Of a stretch of 64,000 nt of DNA, positions 1 through 9,129 are shown piece after piece; positions within the stretch are counted from its first letter, which is position 1; every line of letters starts with the position of its first letter. Location of the stretch: assembly GCA_903827245.1 (NCBI GenBank), contig CAIKHO010000065.1, positions 34,616-98,615 of the forward strand, given 5' to 3'. The stretch is from an uncultured Opitutia bacterium. GTDB taxonomy: Bacteria > Verrucomicrobiota > Verrucomicrobiia > Opitutales > Opitutaceae. The notes under the pieces were generated by a model. That model was not told the DNA's origin. It saw only the letters and a list, made by a program, of their open reading frames with translations, and made no database searches. Both the position numbers and the translations under genes were made by a program.

Positions 1-453
1 CGGGCACGCAAAAGCCTCCAGCGCCGCCTTGGGCTCGCGCCCTTCAAGCCGACCGAGGCCGGTTACCTGACGTGGTACCGGGCCATGCGCCGGCACGGAC
101 TGAAGGTCACCAATCTCGACCTCACCCGCATCGGTTATCCGGACCGCGCCTTCGACTGCATCGTGTCCCTGTCCGTCATCGAACACATCCCCGCCGTCGA
201 ACAGGCGCTCGCGGAGATGTACCGCGTGCTCGCCCCGGGAGGAAAGCTGCTCGTCACCACCGATTGCTCACGCGAACCTCACCCGTTCGCGAAGGGCGTG
301 CGCTATTTCAGCACGGGCGAACTGGACCGCCTTTTTGCCGGTTATCCGGTGACCTCGCCGCGCAACCAGCCCGACTTCGCCCCCGAAAACTGGTGCTACG
401 GCGGCAAGCTCCCGGTCGTCACGTGCTTCATCGAAATCACGAAGCCGCGCTGA
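1..453 (+). CDS. class I SAM-dependent methyltransferase, 5' end outside window
   Basis: The frame is open from base 1, so only the last 150 residues are present. The segment FDCIVSLSVIEHI and the motif LAPGGKLLVT match the post-II/III region of type-11 SAM methyltransferases, where the acidic/His stretch follows the SAM-binding sheet. Motif I (glycine-rich SAM loop) must lie to the left of the window. Substrate cannot be told from this part. It converges on the minus-strand lipid cluster that begins at 5111, with 37 bases between stop codons. Confidence 0.8.
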   Translation, partial: RARKSLQRRLGLAPFKPTEAGYLTWYRAMRRHGLKVTNLDLTRIGYPDRAFDCIVSLSVIEHIPAVEQALAEMYRVLAPGGKLLVTTDCSREPHPFAKGVRYFSTGELDRLFAGYPVTSPRNQPDFAPENWCYGGKLPVVTCFIEITKPR

Positions 454-490
454 GGCGGGTACTCCGGTCCGTCTCCGGCTGCACCCCGCC

Positions 491-1690
491 TCACTCCGGC
501 GGAAACGGATGGTAGGTCAGGTCGGCCCTGGCGGTTTCGTTGGCGAGGGCGACGACCTCCTTGATCAGGATCGTCGGGTCCTCCTCATAGCGGAGCTTGA
601 GGAAATTCTCGCGCACGTGCTGGTAGGCGGCCGGATCGGCCATCCACGTGTCGATGAGGTGGGCGAAGTCGGACGGGTCCTCAATCTTCTCCGAGGCGGC
701 ACCGTTGCGGAAAAATTTCCAGGTCAGCTCCTCCTGCGGCATGATGCCGCCGAACGCATTGAAGATGATCGGGCACCGGAAATGCAGCGCCTTGGCACAG
801 GTGGTCGTGCCGCCGCGCGTGACGATTGCGTCGCTCACCTGGATCAGCAGATGGACAATCTCGGAGAATCCCTCCACGTAGCAGTCGAGTTCGGGATGAT
901 TGGCGCGCCAATGGACGAGGTCATTGTACGCCTGCTTGTTGCGGCCGCAGATGACGATGGCCTGGACCCGGCCGGCGTGCTTGACGAGCGCGGGCAGGAG
1001 ATCGAAGTGGTTGTTCGCGCCATTGCCCCCCGTGGCGAGGAAGACGGTGAACCGGTCGGGGTCCAGGCCCAGCCGCTTGCTGAGAAAGACCCGGCGGTCC
1101 ACCGGGCTCAGCACCTCGAGATGCGCGCGCGGCGGCATGAGGGAGCCGCGCACGCGGGTTTTTTCGATCGGAATGCCTTTCTTGACGGCGTAATCGCGCG
1201 CCGTGGGCGTTCGCGAAAAGTAGAGGTCCACGCTCGGCTCGATCCAGTTGCGCGAATAGCCCCAGCCACCGGAAAACTCGCCGCAATAGGTGGCGCAACG
1301 CACTTGGTCGGCGCCCAGCGTCTCGCGCGCGAGCTGGAAGTAGCCGCGATTGAGGCAGTCGTGGACGCTGAAGATGAAGTGGGGCTTGTACTCGCGGAGG
1401 ACCTCAAGGTAATAGCCGGCGCCGAAGGTGACGCGGCGGGTGTTGAGGAAGCTGAGAATCTCGACGACGGAGTAGAACCAGATGTGGACCCAGGGCGCAG
1501 CCTTCTGGATGCGGTTGTAGAAGTTCACCCCGGCGCGGTTCACCACCGAGGATTTTTCCAGCATCTGCTCGATACGCACGTCCACCTCGTGCCGGTAAAG
1601 CTGGAAGCACCACTCCGCAAAGGCCTCGGCGCGGGCATCGTGGCCGGCGCCGGTGCTGGAGGTCAGGACGAGGATTCGAACCTTGGACAT
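491..1690 (-). CDS. GT28/MGDG-synthase-like glycosyltransferase
   Basis: The 399-residue protein has the two-domain GT-B layout of MurG/UgtP/MGDG synthases. At residues 9-20 it shows TSSTGAGHDARAE, the GxGH acceptor-side loop typical of diacylglycerol glycosyltransferases, and near residue 290 the donor-site stretch DAIVTRGGTTTCAKAL. These enzymes transfer a sugar from a UDP-sugar to a lipid at the cytoplasmic membrane. It lies 54 bases after the dehydrogenase gene on the same strand and is the last gene of the fatty-acyl cluster, so I infer a glycolipid product. ATG start at 1690. Exact sugar and lipid are unknown. Confidence 0.75.
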   Translation of the reverse strand: MSKVRILVLTSSTGAGHDARAEAFAEWCFQLYRHEVDVRIEQMLEKSSVVNRAGVNFYNRIQKAAPWVHIWFYSVVEILSFLNTRRVTFGAGYYLEVLREYKPHFIFSVHDCLNRGYFQLARETLGADQVRCATYCGEFSGGWGYSRNWIEPSVDLYFSRTPTARDYAVKKGIPIEKTRVRGSLMPPRAHLEVLSPVDRRVFLSKRLGLDPDRFTVFLATGGNGANNHFDLLPALVKHAGRVQAIVICGRNKQAYNDLVHWRANHPELDCYVEGFSEIVHLLIQVSDAIVTRGGTTTCAKALHFRCPIIFNAFGGIMPQEELTWKFFRNGAASEKIEDPSDFAHLIDTWMADPAAYQHVRENFLKLRYEEDPTILIKEVVALANETARADLTYHPFPPE

Positions 1691-1744
1691 GCGGCTATTT
1701 CACGCCGTGGCTTGCGCCCGCAGGCAGGTTCCGGCCGGAGGTCG

Positions 1745-2578
1745 TCATAGTCCGAAATACCGGGCCGTCGTCGCCCGCACCAGCGAAGCCGGGGCCAGGC
1801 GGGCGAGCAATGGCGCCAGCCGCGCCTGGAAAAATGAGCCGGACCGCACCACCCCGCTCCGCCGGCGCCGGAGCGCCCGGCGCAGGTCGGCCGCGGCCCG
1901 CACGGGCAGCGGCGCAGCCTCCAGGTTGGACTCAAGGGCCAGCCAGGCCCGCGCCAGGCGTGGGTCGGCAGCGGGCGCCGCGGTGGTGGTTTGCATGGCT
2001 TGGTTGAAGGCGGTGCGGTAGTCGCCCGGCCGGAAGTCGATGACCGTGACACCCGTGCCGCGGGTTTCAAAGATCAAACTTTCGCTCAGCGCGGAAAGGC
2101 CGGCCTTCGCCATGTTGTAGCCGCTCATGAAGGGCAGGGGAAACTCCACCGCCAGCGAGGCCACGTGCACGAGACAGCCGCGGTCCTTCGCCCGCATGCC
2201 GCGGAGCGCAGTCTGACTGAGCCGGGCCGTCGTGAGGAGCATGGCCTCAAGCTGGGCCTGCCAGACCGCGAAATCGGTGGCGGTGAATTCACCGAAGGCA
2301 CCGTAACCCGCGTTCTGGACCACGAGGTCAAAGGCGCCGCCTGCAGCCACGGCAGCGTGGTCGAGCGCGCTTCCGGCCGCGGCGGCGTCTGCCAGATCCA
2401 GGCCCACCGCAGTAAATGCCGGGTTCGCCGCCAGCGAGGCCAAGCGGGACGGATCCCGTGCCGTGCCCCAGACCCGCACCCCCTCGGCCAGCAGCATCGC
2501 GGAGAACGCGCGTCCCAGGCCCGCACTCGCGCCGGTCACGAACGCCGTGGGGTAAAGGTCGGAGACACGCGGGTTCAT
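1745..2578 (-). CDS. short-chain dehydrogenase/reductase (SDR)
   Basis: A 277-residue classical SDR. Near the N terminus TGASAGLGRAF is the NAD(P) glycine motif; QNAGYGAFGE is the NAG structural motif; the catalytic Ser lies in VHVASL and the Tyr/Lys pair in GYNMAK. The ATG at 2578 is preferred because the glycine motif then falls at residue about 15. The frame runs open further upstream, but that would overlap the ketoacyl synthase. It starts 43 bases after the synthase stop, so co-transcription is likely. Reduction of a ketoacyl chain is plausible from context, but sequence alone only says oxidoreductase. Confidence 0.8.
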   Translation of the reverse strand: MNPRVSDLYPTAFVTGASAGLGRAFSAMLLAEGVRVWGTARDPSRLASLAANPAFTAVGLDLADAAAAGSALDHAAVAAGGAFDLVVQNAGYGAFGEFTATDFAVWQAQLEAMLLTTARLSQTALRGMRAKDRGCLVHVASLAVEFPLPFMSGYNMAKAGLSALSESLIFETRGTGVTVIDFRPGDYRTAFNQAMQTTTAAPAADPRLARAWLALESNLEAAPLPVRAAADLRRALRRRRSGVVRSGSFFQARLAPLLARLAPASLVRATTARYFGL

Positions 2579-2621
2579 GCAGAGGTCGGGCTGCAGCGCG
2601 GGCCGGACGGTACGGGCGCAA

Positions 2622-3881
2622 TCATGCCTTGTTGAAGACGAGGCAGACGTTCGCGCCGCCAAATCCGCTCACGTTGTTGAGCACGACGTTCGGCCGGGCG
2701 GGCAGGGTCGAGCGAATGATGTTCAGGCCCTCGCAGGCCGGATCGAGCGTCGTGATGTGCGCGGAGCCGGGCATGAAGCCCTCGCGGATGGCCAGGGCGC
2801 AGAAACCGCTCTCCATCGCACCCGCCAGCGAGAGGCCGTGACCGGTGAGCGCCTTGGTGCTGCTGATGGCCGGGCGGGAGGCGGGAGTCTTGAAGACGGC
2901 CTTGAGCGCCTTCGCCTCCGAGCTGTCGCCGATAGGCGTGGAAGTCGCGTGGGCATTGACGTAATCGACCTCCTCGGCCGATGTGCCGGTGGCCCGGAGC
3001 GCATTCTCGATCGCAGCCTGCAGGCCGTGCCCCTCCGGGTGGGAGATGGCGACGTTGTACCCGTCGGATGCCTGGCCCCAGCCGGCAACCTCGCAGTAAA
3101 CCTTCGCCCCGCGGCGCTCAACCTCATCGCCGGTCTCGAGCACGAGCACCACCGCGCCGCCGGTACCGACGAAGCCGTCGCGCGCCGAGTCGAAGGGACG
3201 CGAGGCAAGATCAGGGTCGGTCTGCAGCGACAGGGCGCGCATGCCGGCAAACGGCAGGATCGCGTCGACATTGCCGTCCTCGGCCCCGACCACGAACATG
3301 CGCTTCTGGCGGCCCAGCACGAGTTCATCGTAGGCAAAACCGAGCGCATGCGACGACGACGCACAGGCCGACGAGAAACCGCACGAGGCGCCCTTGATCC
3401 TGAAGTGCGCCACCAGGTTGAAATTCAGCGTGCCGGAGATCGAGGCCACGATGCCCAAGGGCGAGCATTTCATCACACCCTGCGCGTGCATGCGCTGCAA
3501 CATGTGGCCCATCAGATGGGGCGATCCGCCCGAGGCCGCGTAGAGGCCGGTGTCGCGGTTGGAGATATCGGCCTCGGAGAGCCCCGCATCCGCGACCGCC
3601 TGCTGCATGGCGCACCATGCATAGACCCCATGCGGCGCCATCCCGCGCAGAATCTCGCGCCTCATCCGGTAGGGCGCGGGAAATGTCCAGTCCTCAGCAT
3701 CGGTCGATTCCATCGAAAATCCACGGACGGGAGCGGCGACCTTGACCGGAATCTCGGGCTTCTGGAACGGCGGATAGAGTTCAAAGCCGTGCCGCAGCTC
3801 GCGGAGGCTCTCGATCACGCCCGCCGCATCGTTGCCGATGCTGGTGATGAAGCCGAGTCCGGTAATATAAACTTTGGGCAT
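2622..3881 (-). CDS. beta-ketoacyl-ACP synthase, FabF-like
   Basis: The 419-residue thiolase-fold condensing enzyme has the full Cys-His-His set of KAS I/II enzymes: the nucleophile Cys in SSACASSSHA, one His in NAHATSTPIGD and the second in TKALTGHGLSLAGA. It should condense malonyl-ACP with an acyl chain in the cytosol. The second His motif (GHGLS) differs from the common GHLLG of housekeeping FabF, and the gene sits beside an ACP-dehydratase fusion and an SDR. I therefore infer an accessory fatty-acid or polyene-type pathway rather than bulk synthesis. ATG at 3881 is chosen over a TTG 15 bases upstream. Confidence 0.88.
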   Translation of the reverse strand: MPKVYITGLGFITSIGNDAAGVIESLRELRHGFELYPPFQKPEIPVKVAAPVRGFSMESTDAEDWTFPAPYRMRREILRGMAPHGVYAWCAMQQAVADAGLSEADISNRDTGLYAASGGSPHLMGHMLQRMHAQGVMKCSPLGIVASISGTLNFNLVAHFRIKGASCGFSSACASSSHALGFAYDELVLGRQKRMFVVGAEDGNVDAILPFAGMRALSLQTDPDLASRPFDSARDGFVGTGGAVVLVLETGDEVERRGAKVYCEVAGWGQASDGYNVAISHPEGHGLQAAIENALRATGTSAEEVDYVNAHATSTPIGDSSEAKALKAVFKTPASRPAISSTKALTGHGLSLAGAMESGFCALAIREGFMPGSAHITTLDPACEGLNIIRSTLPARPNVVLNNVSGFGGANVCLVFNKA

Positions 3882-4136
3882 GCGAAAGATAGACAACGCA
3901 ACCGGCCCGGCCGGCCGGCGGCGCGTGCCGACGCGTCAGGTTTTCAACTTCTTACATGTCGCCAAATTCGCATCGGTCAACGCAGGAGGTGTCCCGGTTT
4001 ATGGATGCGTTCGAATCTGGCCGGATGGAACGCACTGGTCTCAACGCGTTCCGCTTTTGCTCAGACTTTCCGCCAACCTATATACGGGTAAAACCACGGG
4101 CCACCAGATGGCCGAGCGGCACAGGCGACCGGCCAT
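3882..4136. other. 255-base spacer between ACP-dehydratase and ketoacyl synthase genes
   Basis: The gap has no convincing gene. It contains a short inverted repeat (ggaacgc at 4027-4033 pairing with gcgttcc at 4046-4052) that resembles the inner part of the larger repeat at 47563. A GTTCGAATC string near 4014 looks like a tRNA T-loop, but the flanking bases do not pair. The length suggests that the ketoacyl synthase could have its own promoter, although I cannot point to a good one. Confidence 0.5.
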
Positions 4137-5111
4137 TCAGGCATTAATGGCGGCGCGCAGCGGGATGGGCGCAACGGCCTCCGCCCCTTTGAGCCCGGCA
4201 TGCTCGCTGCCGTTGACCACGGGAGCCACCACGGCCTCGGCATAACCGAACGTCAGCGTAATTTCCTCGGCGATCACGGCTTTTTCCTGGCCGACGCGAA
4301 TCGTGCCCTCGAAGGTGGCAAGCGGCATTTTCATGCGTTTCGGCTTGATCGAGAGCGTCAGGATGTCGCCGGGCCGGCAAATCCGGTGGGCGCGCACCCC
4401 CTCGCAGCCCGTGAAGAAAATAGTGGAAGGACTCACCACCCGGCCGGGCTCGGCGAGCGGACCATCGAGCAGGAACAGGACACCGAGCTGGCCGAGCGCC
4501 TCGAGCATGATCGACGCGGGCATCACCGGGTTGTCCTTGAAGTGGCCCTGCAAGAAAAATTCCTGGCCGGTGATCTTGTATTTCGCATTGGCGCCGCTGG
4601 AGCTGACCGAGGCCTCGTTGATGAACAGGAACGGCGGCTGGATCGGCATGATCGCGGCGATCTGCTCGATGGGAAGAAACTTGGTCGGCTTGGGCAGCGA
4701 GAGCCCGCGCACCTTGCAATCGATGAAGGTCTTCACGTCGCCCACCGTGCGGAGGTTGCGCAATTCATCGTTGTTGATCGACATCTGGAGCACGTCCTCC
4801 ACGAGGATGACGATTTCCATCATCGTGAGCGAGTCGATGCCGAGATCCTCGATGAGGCGCAGGTCGTCATCGGCGTCCTTGAGCTTGGTGCGGAGGTCGG
4901 GTTCGACGAAGCGCTCGATCACACCGATGACCACGGCGGGCAAGTGCTCGGGATTGCCCGTTTTGCGAAATTGAATGGCCGCCTCAAAGGTCGACGGGGA
5001 ACAACGTTTCAACGCCTCGCGCAGGGGGGCCTCGTCTTCCGGCGCAAATGCCTTTGGTGAAGCCGGATGGGGCTTGTCGTTACCCGAACCGGGTTGAATT
5101 GCGTCTGCCAT
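4137..5111 (-). CDS. acyl carrier protein fused to FabZ-like hotdog dehydratase
   Basis: The 324-residue protein joins two activities normally carried by separate proteins. Residues about 55-135 are an acyl carrier domain with the phosphopantetheine site DLGIDSL (Ser94). Residues about 145-290 are a FabZ/FabA-type hotdog domain with the catalytic His in FFLQGHFKDNPVMP and the Glu/Gln helix in EALGQL. This suggests 3-hydroxyacyl dehydration on a tethered ACP. The ATG at 5111 is chosen over 5132 because AAGGA lies 8 bases before it. It is the first gene of the minus-strand cluster. Residues 1-30 are Pro/Asp-rich and probably disordered. Confidence 0.85.
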   Translation of the reverse strand: MADAIQPGSGNDKPHPASPKAFAPEDEAPLREALKRCSPSTFEAAIQFRKTGNPEHLPAVVIGVIERFVEPDLRTKLKDADDDLRLIEDLGIDSLTMMEIVILVEDVLQMSINNDELRNLRTVGDVKTFIDCKVRGLSLPKPTKFLPIEQIAAIMPIQPPFLFINEASVSSSGANAKYKITGQEFFLQGHFKDNPVMPASIMLEALGQLGVLFLLDGPLAEPGRVVSPSTIFFTGCEGVRAHRICRPGDILTLSIKPKRMKMPLATFEGTIRVGQEKAVIAEEITLTFGYAEAVVAPVVNGSEHAGLKGAEAVAPIPLRAAINA

Positions 5112-5199
5112 TGTCAGTTCCTTGTAAGCCATCGGGGATTTGCTTGTAAACGCATTTCTTTCCTCGCGGAAGCTAACTGCATGGTGCGTGCGAACGTTA

Positions 5200-5227
5200 A
5201 TTATTGCAGATTGTATGCCACCGTCAG
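5200..5227 (-). promoter_or_regulatory. candidate promoter of the ACP-dehydratase gene
   Basis: Read on the minus strand, CTGACG (5222-5227) and AATAAT (5200-5205) are separated by 16 bases and resemble sigma-70 -35 and -10 boxes. They lie about 90 bases before the chosen start. The surrounding stretch is unusually AT-rich for this genome. This is pattern matching only. Confidence 0.3.
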
Positions 5228-5386
5228 CCAGTGGAGCTCTTGGTTCCCCCCCGGTTTTAAAGGTGTTTCAAAAAAGCAGCATTGACGGGAACTGCGCCGT
5301 GCCGCCCCGTTCCATCGCCAGCCTTGCCACCCATCCCCCGATCCACCACGGTGCCCGCCGTTCCCGGTGCTTCCGTTCCAACGCGC

Positions 5387-6544
5387 ATGCGCGCTTCCGC
5401 CGCCACCTCGCAATCCGTCTTCCTGATCACCCACGAGTTTTTTCCAAAACGCGGCGGCATTGCCACGTTCACGGAAGAGATCGCGAAGGCTTCCGCCAGC
5501 CTCGGGTATGATGTCGAGGTCTGGGCCCAGTCCGCCTCCCCGGCCGTCGAAAAGAACTGGCCGTTCCGTCTGCGGCGCCTGCCGCTAAAGGGCTCCCATG
5601 ATCTCATGTGCCAGTTCCTCCTGGCCTGGCAGCTTGTCCGGGAACGGCGCCGGCTGCGCTATGCCACGGTCTACCTCCCGGAGCCCGGGCCTATGCTCGC
5701 GATGATGCTGCTGCAATTTTTCCAGGCCTTCCGCCCGCACCGGCTCGTGCTCACCTTCCATGGCTCCGAGATCCTCCGTTTCGCCCGGAACCCCTTCACC
5801 CGCTGGCATACCCGCCGTCTCATCCGCCGCGCCACCCGCATCAGCACGCTTTCCCGCTACACCCAGGACCTGCTCTGCACCCATTTCCCCGAGGCCGCCG
5901 GAAAAACCTTCCTCACGCCCGGCGCGCTGCGGGCCGACTTCGCGGTCGTGCCGATGGCTCCGGCCACCCGCCGCGAAAAGATCATCATCCTCACCGTCGG
6001 CCGGCTGCACCCGCGCAAGGGCCAGCTTCCGGCCCTGCAGGCCCTGGCGGCCCTCGCGCCGGAATTCCGCCACTTGATCGAGTACTGGCTCGTCGGCAGC
6101 CAGAGCAAGGAGAACTACGAAAAGACGCTTCGCGCCGCCGCCGCCGAAACCGATTTTCCCGTGCGGTTTTTCGGCGACGTGCCCGATAACGAGCTCAGCC
6201 AGATCTACGACCGCGCGGACATCTTCGCGATGACCAGCATCAACCATGGCGACAGCATCGAAGGCTTCGGTCTCGTTTACCTTGAGGCCGCGGCCCACGG
6301 CCTGCCGGTGGTCGCCCATACCGTCGGCGGTGTCGGCGAGGCCGTCGCCGACGGGGTCACCGGCCTGCTCGTGCCTCCACACCGCCCGGCCCAGCTCACG
6401 GCGGCTTTTGAAAAACTCATCACCGACGCCCCGCTCCGCCAGCGGCTGGGCAAGGCCGGCCGCGCCTGGGCCAGCCGCAATTGCTGGAAGCAGTCGGCCA
6501 ACGCGCTCTTCAGCCCGCGCGAGGCACCGGCCGCCAGTCGTTGA
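5387..6544 (+). CDS. GT4 family glycosyltransferase
   Basis: The 385-residue GT-B enzyme has the N-terminal THEFFPKRGGIATFTEE typical of GT4 (acceptor side), VGRLHPRKG at the start of the donor domain, and the E-x7-E nucleotide-sugar motif in EGFGLVYLEAAAHGLP. Such enzymes build lipid-linked or surface glycans at the membrane. The ATG at 5387 is preferred; an upstream start would add a Pro-rich tail of 35 residues with no family counterpart. It is divergent from the lipid cluster. The thioesterase gene follows after 22 bases, suggesting co-transcription. Confidence 0.82.
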   Translation: MRASAATSQSVFLITHEFFPKRGGIATFTEEIAKASASLGYDVEVWAQSASPAVEKNWPFRLRRLPLKGSHDLMCQFLLAWQLVRERRRLRYATVYLPEPGPMLAMMLLQFFQAFRPHRLVLTFHGSEILRFARNPFTRWHTRRLIRRATRISTLSRYTQDLLCTHFPEAAGKTFLTPGALRADFAVVPMAPATRREKIIILTVGRLHPRKGQLPALQALAALAPEFRHLIEYWLVGSQSKENYEKTLRAAAAETDFPVRFFGDVPDNELSQIYDRADIFAMTSINHGDSIEGFGLVYLEAAAHGLPVVAHTVGGVGEAVADGVTGLLVPPHRPAQLTAAFEKLITDAPLRQRLGKAGRAWASRNCWKQSANALFSPREAPAASR

Positions 6545-6566
6545 ACCGCGCGCCCATCGTCCTCCC

Positions 6567-6971
6567 ATGTTGCAATCGCGCGCGCTCGTCACGGTCCGTT
6601 ACGCCGAGACCGACATGATGGGCATCGTCTATCACGGCAGCTACCTCCCGTGGTTCGAGATCGGCCGCACCACGCTGCTCAAGGAAATCGGCCTGCCTTA
6701 CCGCCAGCTCGAGGCCGACGGCTTCCGGCTCCCGGTGCTCGAGGTCTCCGCCAAATACCTGCGTCCCGCCGTGTATGACGATGCCCTCACCATCGTCACG
6801 ACGATGAGGGAAAAGCCGCTGCTCCGCATCCGGCTCGAATACGAGGTGAAGCGTGGCGACGAACTGCTCGCCACCGGCCAGTCCCTCCACGCCTTCGTCG
6901 ACCTGAAGGGTAAGCCCGTGCGGCCGCCCCCGGGTCTGGTCGCCAAGATGAACGCGGTCTTCGGCGGGTAA
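6567..6971 (+). CDS. YbgC/FadM-type acyl-CoA thioesterase (hotdog fold)
   Basis: The 134-residue protein has the 4-hydroxybenzoyl-CoA thioesterase signature: VRYAETDMMGIVYHGSYL includes the catalytic Asp followed by the GxVYHxxY loop. Length and single hotdog domain match YbgC/FadM. It should hydrolyse acyl-CoA or acyl-ACP in the cytosol. In proteobacteria YbgC belongs to the tol-pal operon, but there is no tol gene here. ATG 6567 follows the GT4 gene closely. Confidence 0.85.
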   Translation: MLQSRALVTVRYAETDMMGIVYHGSYLPWFEIGRTTLLKEIGLPYRQLEADGFRLPVLEVSAKYLRPAVYDDALTIVTTMREKPLLRIRLEYEVKRGDELLATGQSLHAFVDLKGKPVRPPPGLVAKMNAVFGG

Positions 6972-7026
6972 GGCGCCTGATTCTTAACGCGCTGTCCCGG
7001 CCCGCGGTTTTTTCAAGCCCGGCCGA

Positions 7027-8190
7027 TTAAGGATCATCCCGCTGCCCCGCGTCATACTCCGCCAGGACGTTTGCGTCCCGCTCCCCGGCGCGCAGCGCCG
7101 TCAATTGCGCTTCCCCACCCAGCCGGTGCACCGCCCACACGGCATGCGCGCGCACCACCGGCGAATCGTGTGCCGCCAGTCGCACGAGCGGCCCCAGCAG
7201 GTCGGGCTCGCCGGTGTTGCCCGCGACGACGCAAGCGTTGCGCAGCAAGCCGGTGAGCTTGAGGCGCTTGATCGCCGTCCGACGGAACACTTCCGCAAAG
7301 CGCGCCGGCGTGAGTTCCAGCAAGTCGCGCAACTCCAAACCTACGATGTCGTCGCGCACCGCGAGCAGCATGCGCCGGCCTTCGCGGGCGAAGCGGTTCC
7401 ACGGGCAGACCTCGAGGCAGACATCGCACCCATAGATGTGATGGCCGATGCCGGCGCGGAGTTCACGCGGGATGATCCCCTTGTTCTCGATGGTCTGGTA
7501 GGAGATGCACCGCCGCGCGTCGACCACGCCGGGCCGCGGGAACGCCTGCGTTGGGCACGCGTCAAGGCAACGCGTGCACTTGCCGCACAAGAGGCCGACC
7601 CCGGTCTCCTTCCCTGTTTCGCGGACCGGGATTTTTTTCCGCACCGGGGCGTCCGGCGCCAGTTCCACGCGCGTCAGGATCGCCGCGAGCAGGAGCCAGT
7701 TGCCGTGCCGGCGGGAGATCAGCATCGCGTTTTTCCCGATGAAACCGATGCCGGCGCGGGCCGCCCAGCCGCGCTCGAGCACGGGACCCGTGTCGACGTA
7801 ATAACGGTAGTCCTCCGCCGCTGCGCCGTAGAGTTCCTCCAGCACGCGCCCCGCGGCCGCCAGCGCGGGCTTGATCGTGTTGTGATAATCCTCGTGCAAC
7901 GCATAGCGCGCCCACCGGGGATTTTCGCCTTTGCCGTTCCGCTCCTGAACTTCCGGCCCGCGCCAGTAGTTCACGCCCAGCATGATCACGGAGCGCACCC
8001 CGGGCAGCACGAGTTCGGGCCGCAATCGTTTTTCCTCGGTGCGGGCCATCCAGGCCATGTCCGCCTGGAGGCCCGCTCCCAACCAGTCGCGCAGGTGGCT
8101 GGAGGGGACGTCGCCAGCCTGCGCGAACCGCACGTCGTCGAAACCCAGTCCCGTCAGGCGGCGCCGCAGTTCCTCCTGGAGAGTGGTCAT
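7027..8190 (-). CDS. queG: epoxyqueuosine reductase
   Basis: A 387-residue cobalamin- and Fe4S4-dependent enzyme that makes the last step of queuosine synthesis in tRNA. Two ferredoxin-type cluster motifs are visible, CGKCTRCLDACPTQAF and GCDVCLEVCPW, the latter followed by the C-terminal HEAT-like region (HDSPVVRAHAVWAVHRLGG). The N-terminal half is the DUF1730 B12-binding part. Length is within the family range. It converges with the thioesterase gene and no other queuosine gene is nearby. Confidence 0.93.
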   Translation of the reverse strand: MTTLQEELRRRLTGLGFDDVRFAQAGDVPSSHLRDWLGAGLQADMAWMARTEEKRLRPELVLPGVRSVIMLGVNYWRGPEVQERNGKGENPRWARYALHEDYHNTIKPALAAAGRVLEELYGAAAEDYRYYVDTGPVLERGWAARAGIGFIGKNAMLISRRHGNWLLLAAILTRVELAPDAPVRKKIPVRETGKETGVGLLCGKCTRCLDACPTQAFPRPGVVDARRCISYQTIENKGIIPRELRAGIGHHIYGCDVCLEVCPWNRFAREGRRMLLAVRDDIVGLELRDLLELTPARFAEVFRRTAIKRLKLTGLLRNACVVAGNTGEPDLLGPLVRLAAHDSPVVRAHAVWAVHRLGGEAQLTALRAGERDANVLAEYDAGQRDDP

Positions 8191-8321
8191 CGCAAATAAA
8201 ACCCGACGGGAAGATCCATCATTCCGGGACGACTTACGAAGGCTCCGTGCCTCGGTTGATGCCGCCCAATGAGCATGATGGGAGATGTCATTGGCACCGC
8301 GGCAATGTCATATCGATGCAG

Positions 8322-8371
8322 ACGCGACCTCCCGGTCGCGTTCGGACAGCGACCGGGAGGTCGCCGCTCCA
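8322..8371. repeat. REPIN-like palindrome, family B, copy 1
   Basis: A 50-base element made of two inverted REP units. Each unit is itself a hairpin: GCGACC-tccc-GGTCGC, and its inverted mate with ggga in the loop. The right end carries a ggagc/gctcc head as in the family A elements. It is identical at 48 of 50 positions to the element at 43587-43636. It lies in the spacer between queG and aroK, with the start of queG 132 bases away. Confidence 0.8.
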
Positions 8372-8414
8372 ACACCAGTGGATCCGTCGCATATGGCGCG
8401 GTCCGGCCATGCCA

Positions 8415-8978
8415 TCATTCGCCGGCATTCCCGTGGAGCCTGGCCTTGGTCCATTCCTCCGCCTCGCGGCGGTAGGCGCGCAGCACGTGGCTCACAATGT
8501 CGGTGAGTTGACGGCCGTCGGTCAGGATCGTCGTGCCCGCCCGCTTGTATATCGGCTCGCGCTGGGCAAACAGCGTGCGGATGCGTTCACCGGGGTCGTC
8601 CACGTTGAGCAGGGGGCGGTTCCGGTTGCCTTGGGTGCGACGCAGGATCGTGTCGAGTGACGCATGCAGGCACATGACCACGCCCTTCGCCTGGAGCATT
8701 TCGAGCATGCCCGGCGGGACAATGAGCCCGCCGCCGCAGGCGACCACTTGCTGCCGGGGAGGATGCCCCGCCTCGATAAACTCCCGCTCGAGCACCCGGA
8801 ACGCCACCTCGCCTTCCTCGGCGAAGATCTGCGCCACGGGCTTCTGTTTCCGCCGCTCGATCTCGTGGTCGCTGTCGAGCAGCTGGAAACCCAGTTTCTG
8901 CGCGACTGCGCGCCCCACGGTGGTTTTGCCCGTGCCCATGAAACCGACCAGGTAGAGATTGACGTCCGGATTTGGCAT
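8415..8978 (-). CDS. aroK: shikimate kinase
   Basis: The 187-residue P-loop kinase phosphorylates shikimate in the aromatic amino acid pathway. Walker A is GFMGTGKTTVGR near residue 11; the shikimate-binding DSD is in LLDSDHEIERR; the CGGGL loop and the lid region RTQGNRNRPLL follow. The ATG at 8978 gives the usual family length; longer in-frame starts only add low-complexity residues. The divergent transglutaminase gene begins 151 bases away. Confidence 0.92.
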   Translation of the reverse strand: MPNPDVNLYLVGFMGTGKTTVGRAVAQKLGFQLLDSDHEIERRKQKPVAQIFAEEGEVAFRVLEREFIEAGHPPRQQVVACGGGLIVPPGMLEMLQAKGVVMCLHASLDTILRRTQGNRNRPLLNVDDPGERIRTLFAQREPIYKRAGTTILTDGRQLTDIVSHVLRAYRREAEEWTKARLHGNAGE

Positions 8979-9129
8979 GCCGTTCCGGGCAGCAAACGGC
9001 CCGGCCCGCGCATTGCCAACGTCGAAAAAGCATTTGCCCCGCGCGGACCACCACCGAAAGTGGTCCGCATGTCCCCGTGCGACTTGCGAGTGGCTATCAC
9101 GGCCTAGCATCTGCTACCTGTCCCGCTGC

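Noticed and set aside
4005..4060. tRNA-like T-loop string GTTCGAATC
   Set aside because: Flanking bases do not form a T stem, and no acceptor, D or anticodon arms can be drawn around it.
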